The notes beneath the pieces are model-generated. The model made no database searches, was not told the DNA's origin, and was given only the letters and a program-made list of their open reading frames with translations. A stretch of DNA of 64,000 bases from NCBI GenBank assembly GCA_963921425.1, contig OY992832.1:17148835-17212834 (forward strand). Reading direction: 5' to 3'. This document shows, piece by piece, positions 60,104 to 64,000 of the stretch. Every line of letters starts with the position of its first letter. Within the stretch, counting starts at the first letter, position 1. The translations under genes and the position numbers were made by a program. The DNA comes from Dryas octopetala. Taxonomy: Eukaryota > Streptophyta > Magnoliopsida > Rosales > Rosaceae.

Positions 60104-61240
60104 ATGTCGGTGTACAGATGGAAGAGCTTCGACGAGAACGAAGACCGTCCGGAAAAGCCGCGACGCTACGGCGTCACAGAAATGAGAGGCCCTCATTACA
60201 CCCTCTTGAGCCAAAACGTCCTTCAGGTAATGCCCCAAATCTCTTCTTTGTAGTTGTTATTCTTTTGACCCAGTTGGCCGTGTTCATATTTTCCAATTAC
60301 CAAAGTGTCAAAAACAATTTTTCTTCTGAATTCTTGAAATTTTTTGATGATTTGACAATGATCTGGAGGTTTTAGGACTTGGGTTTTTGGTGAAAGACCA
60401 AGTTGTGGCTGTGGAAGGTGGTTTGGGTTATTGGGTGTTGTAAGTCTTAGTTTTTATTTGCAAATGTTGTTTCCTCACAGGATATGTTTGAGTCCATGGG
60501 TCAGTTTGTTGATGGGTTGAAGTTTTCTGGAGGTTCCCATAGCTTGATGCCCAAATCGTATATCAGAGAAGTGACTGATGTGGCTCACCAACATGACATA
60601 TATGTCAGTACTGGTGACTGGGCTGAAAATCTGCTTCGCAAAGGTCCCTCAGCTTTCAAAGAGTATGTGGAGGTGAGGCTCTTGGAGGAATTTCATTGTT
60701 TTATAATGTATATATTGTGTTATTGAAAACATATTATTAATTTCAGTATGTCCTGCTATGGTTTCTTTAGGAGTGCAAGAACTTGGGGTTCGACACAATC
60801 GAGCTGAATGTGGGATCTCTTGGAGTTCCTGAAGAAACTCTTCTGAGATTTGTGCGCATAATTAAGAGTGGTGGTCTGAAAGCGAAGCCTCAGTTTGCAG
60901 TCAAGGTTAACAAGTCTGACATTCCGATAGGTGATAGAGCATTTGGAGCCTATGTTGTCCCAAGGCCACGATCATCTGGTATGGATGCACTCTTTCCCCT
61001 GAAACAGTTTGCTAACGTCGTTAACTTGTATCATCTTCCATTTTTGGTCACCATCTAAAGTTATCACTTTCTGAGGTGTCTAATATAGAGATAAGATTCA
61101 ATTATTATCTTTGGCACCAGGACATACTCTATAACCATGCTGTCCAGGTTCCAGAGAAATTAATGTAATTTAGGTCGATCAGTAGACTTGTTCAAAATGT
61201 GTTGCAGTGCCCTTGTGAGATACACTCCAGAAATACTATG

Positions 61241-61289
<49 letters not shown>

Positions 61290-62265
61290 AAGGGGGTGGG
61301 TTGCAGGAGGGATATGAATTAAGCTAAACCATAGTGCTGTCACTACCGGTGATTGGACCAAAAGTGAATGATATGTTTATCTGTACGGTCACTAGATATC
61401 ATCTGAACTGAAGAGCTTTGAATAGCAGTGAACACTGGGAATGAAATCTTTCAGAAACTGAATTCTAGAAAACAGCCTCTCTTTATTTCTTCCCACGGTT
61501 ACAATTACTAGTATACTGAAAATGGCACTAGAACTTTTATGAAAACTAGTCTAAGAACTGTTGAAATTGTCAAAGGAAGAAGAACCGTTTTGGTCCTATA
61601 TCTATGGCGATGCTGTGCCCAATAATTTTTGTTTACTGATATTATTTGGTTTCTTTGAAAATTTCTAGTCATTTGTTCAGAGTGATGATTGTTCTTTCTT
61701 GCATTCATCGTTCTGAATATCCCACTGTGACATGATAACATTTCGTTGATGAGTGCTCTGATCATATGACAAGAAAGATGGAGAGGTATTAGAATCACCT
61801 CGATGTTATAACTTATAACACGAGCGTTGTCTATGCTTGCACAGAGTTTGTTGAGGATGTTGATCTGTTGATTAGAAGAGCTGAGAGATGCTTAGAAGCT
61901 GGGGCAGACATGATAATGATCGATGCTGATAATGTCTGCACACATGCTGATTCAATGCGACCCGACATAATTGCGAAGGTCATTGGGCGTCTTGGTGTTG
62001 AAAAGACCATGTTTGAAGCATCAAATCCGAGAACCTCTGAGTGGTTCATCAAGTATTATGGTCCAAGGGTATAATGCTCTTTCATATATTATTTTCTTCA
62101 TTTCTTTATTTGTGATAAATGTGTAGCATGTTCACTAAATTCTTTTTTGATTAGGTGAATCTCTTTGTGGACCACTCCCACGTGATGGATCTGGAGTGTC
62201 TCCGGGGACGCAACTTGGGTAAAAATCATGCATCAGTGCTGGGTTCCTCGTATTTTCTATTTTAG
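60104..62265 (+). CDS. HSA32: Heat-stress-associated 32-kDa protein (ComA-like)
   Basis: A plant homologue of phosphosulfolactate synthase (ComA fold) needed for memory of acquired thermotolerance in Arabidopsis; its enzymatic activity in plants is not established. Five exons: 60104-60226, 60481-60672, 60771-60978, 61845-62068 and 62155-62265, giving 285 aa, as expected for a 32-kDa protein. The start MSVYRWKSFDENEDRPEKPR matches the family; an in-frame ATG at 60071 is upstream and less likely. The TIM-barrel motifs are present: VDGLKFSGGSHSLMP, DIYVSTGDWAE, GFDTIELNVGSL, AGADMIMIDADNV and FEASNPRTSEWFI. The last exon has NLFVDHSHVMDLECLRGRN. No transit peptide is visible. Intron 3 (866 bp) contains a long T-run (61242-61279). 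Confidence 0.95.
61242..61290. repeat. Poly-T and (GT)n run in HSA32 intron 3
   Basis: About 38 T residues followed by gtgtgtgtg, in the long third intron. It could be the reverse poly-A tail of an old retroposed sequence, though no source is recognised. Confidence 0.85.
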
Positions 62266-63185
62266 ACTTTTTGTAATCTGTCTGTAACCAAAAAAGAAAA
62301 ATGGGGGATGAACAAGAATATGATGGTAATATGTGGATGTCTTGTTGTCTTGTGAGTTTATGCTGGTAACATTGCTCAATATGCCCTCCTCCAATGTGTG
62401 AAGCATTACTGTGGGAGCTTATATTTGTTCATCATTGCAGTAAACTTTTGTTCAGATATTGTACGTATAAATGAGTTTTGACACATAATATCCTTTGTTC
62501 TAGTAAGGAACTGATCTTTGTTCATCAAACTCTAGATGTCCTGAATACTAGTGTACAGCCGCAATCCTTCTTCATGTGTCAAGTTCCTCATAATTTGGTA
62601 ATTTGCTTTCGATCTAAACCTCATTGTATTCTATATAATGTTTTAATACATCAAATCAAAATACCAACTCCAATTTTGAGATCCTGTCTAGATGTCTGGC
62701 TGATGGACACCTATGAACTTTTGAGGTTCCATGGCACAAGTGTGTCATGCTCACTGGGCTTGAATATCTGTGGTGTATGCTCAATTCTATGACGTGAGAT
62801 CTTAAAGCAGAAAAAATTCAAGGATGTTTTAGGGATCTTTACCACATCCACGAACTGTAGGGCCCTTGACTACATTTCTTACAAATATAAGAATCGAATA
62901 AGTGATCTTATTTTTTATGAAATATTTGATATACAGTGTGCTCAGAGAGATATGATATACAATGTAGATTAAAAATAGCAGAAATAGTTTTGTTGTTTTT
63001 TTTTTGGGTGAGATGGTGAGCTAGAAAGCCAAAAACACAATAACGAAATCACATAAAGATGGACTTGGGGCCTAGTCATGCCAAGGAGAGGCAAGGGAAG
63101 AAGCATTATTAGCATTCTGCTGTAGCACAACTTAACTCGGATATTGTATTTACCACAAAAAAATAAAAATAAAAGGGAAAAATTT
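62266..63185. other. HSA32 3' region and spacer
   Basis: Probable 3' untranslated region, then non-coding DNA. A 104-codon frame at 62478-62792 lacks any domain. Confidence 0.5.
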
Positions 63186-63189
63186 TCAA

Positions 63190-63570
63190 ACAGGACACCT
63201 AGTTTGGGGTCAATCTTAGTTTAGGACACCAGTTTGGGTTTGTGCTAGTTTAGGACACATATTTAGGATTTGTATTAATGTGGGACAATCCGTCACTTCC
63301 GTCAAGAATTCCGTTAAAAATAGACATGTGCCATGCACATGACCTATTTTCAAGGGACAAAATGGACAATTCACCATAATATATTAAAATAATTAAAAAT
63401 AAACAAGATTAAAACTAAAAATATATTAAAAAAGTTTAAAACTATAAACACAAAAAACACAGAAAAAAAAAAAAGGATTGAAGAGGGAGATGCAGATCTC
63501 ACCCCCCCCCCCCCCGTTTTCACTCAGCCCCAACCACCTCCGGCGGTGGCTTTACTGCCGGCGACGACCC

Positions 63571-63609
<39 letters not shown>

Positions 63610-64000
63610 CTCACTTCTCTCTCTCTCGGGCAGCACTCCCTGCACACACCCAGCTCCACCCAAGTCCAGCCCCTCCGGCCACTTTCCCCGACAACCCAAG
63701 ATCATCGGCGAGCTGTTCTCGCCGGCGCCAACCCCCCCAGACCAGTCCCCTTTGCCAGCCCGCCGCTCTCTCTCTCCTCTGTTCTCTCTCTCCTTCGCGC
63801 CCCCTGCAAGCGCACATGGCCCAGCCACCTGACGCCGACCACCTCGCCGACCACATTTTTTTTTGGTTGTCTTTTTGGGCTTATGAAGTCTTTGGTTTTT
63901 CATAGTTTGGGGTTTTATGTTGACTATTATGGTAGGCTATTTTTTGTGAAAAGATTTGGTTTTGGGTTATCTTTGAATGATTGAATCTCTCCTCTTCTCA
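63190..64000. mobile_element. Left part of a repeat element with CT-rich interior, cut by window edge
   Basis: Opens with repeats of the form aggacacctagtttgggg, aggacaccagtttggg and aggacacatatttagg (63200-63270), then a gtcacttccgtcaagaatt stretch. An AT-rich patch, a C-run (63501-63514) and a (CT)n tract (63574-63606) follow. The layout, with repetitive end and GC-rich low-complexity core, resembles the TIR elements at 8800, 19007 and 29308. The overlapping open frames on both strands after 63478 are Pro/Ser/Leu low-complexity. A genuine first exon starting beyond the edge cannot be excluded. Confidence 0.4.

Noticed and set aside
63478..63984. 168-codon frame near the right edge
   Set aside because: Low-complexity Ser/Leu/Pro from (CT)n and C-rich DNA, with equally long frames on the other strand. 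Kept only as a possibility, because an exon start beyond the edge cannot be excluded.

Overview
The window is nuclear DNA from a flowering plant, most likely a woody dicot. A Rosaceae-type genome would fit, but this is inferred from style and not proven. The evidence is AT-rich intergenic DNA, GT-AG introns in plant gene families, chloroplast-targeted PSBQ, and many small terminal-inverted-repeat (TIR) transposons. No prokaryotic features, rRNA genes, intact tRNA genes or CRISPR arrays were seen.

Left half (1-31,000) is a decaying tandem cluster of cysteine-rich receptor-like kinases (CRKs). It has one complete seven-exon gene (10421-13459, 688 aa) and three broken relatives: 922-1488 (last two exons, frameshifted), 20855-21631 (exon 1 fused to exon 7 by a large deletion), and 22956-27456 (all exons recognisable or partly so, with stops and an intronic transposon). 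Matching landmarks show that about 7.6-13.5 kb and 13.9-21.7 kb are two copies of one segmental duplication. The second copy has since received several insertions: an element with TTA target-site duplications (14098-15678), one at about 16117-17047, a long-TIR element with 9-bp TSDs (19007-19492), and a hAT-like element with 8-bp TSDs (19889-20513) nested in a second copy of that long-TIR family. The best single find is a 1.8-kb element (25214-27012) in intron 6 of the third CRK pseudogene. It carries fragments of an unrelated Ste20/BLUS1-type kinase on its minus strand.

Right half (33,000-62,300) is gene-rich and orderly. It holds a TauE/SafE-type membrane protein (33358-34997 +), a group IVc bHLH factor of the ILR3/bHLH115 type (35648-38035 -), a CXXS-type thioredoxin (40127-41802 -), a kinesin-14 of the ATK1 type with 16 exons (42725-48371 -), PSBQ (50070-51327 +), an intronless GeBP/storekeeper-like regulator (54515-55801 +), a DUF1218 membrane protein (57976-58704 -) and HSA32 (60104-62265 +). 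Exon boundaries were placed by eye at splice sites; in each of these genes the summed exon length is a multiple of three and the conserved family sequence reads through every junction.

The genes do not form a pathway. The coherent stories are birth and death of CRKs in a transposon-rich block, and a series of single-copy housekeeping or regulatory genes, some with promoter motifs that fit their role (G-box and I-boxes before PSBQ, a heat-shock element before HSA32).
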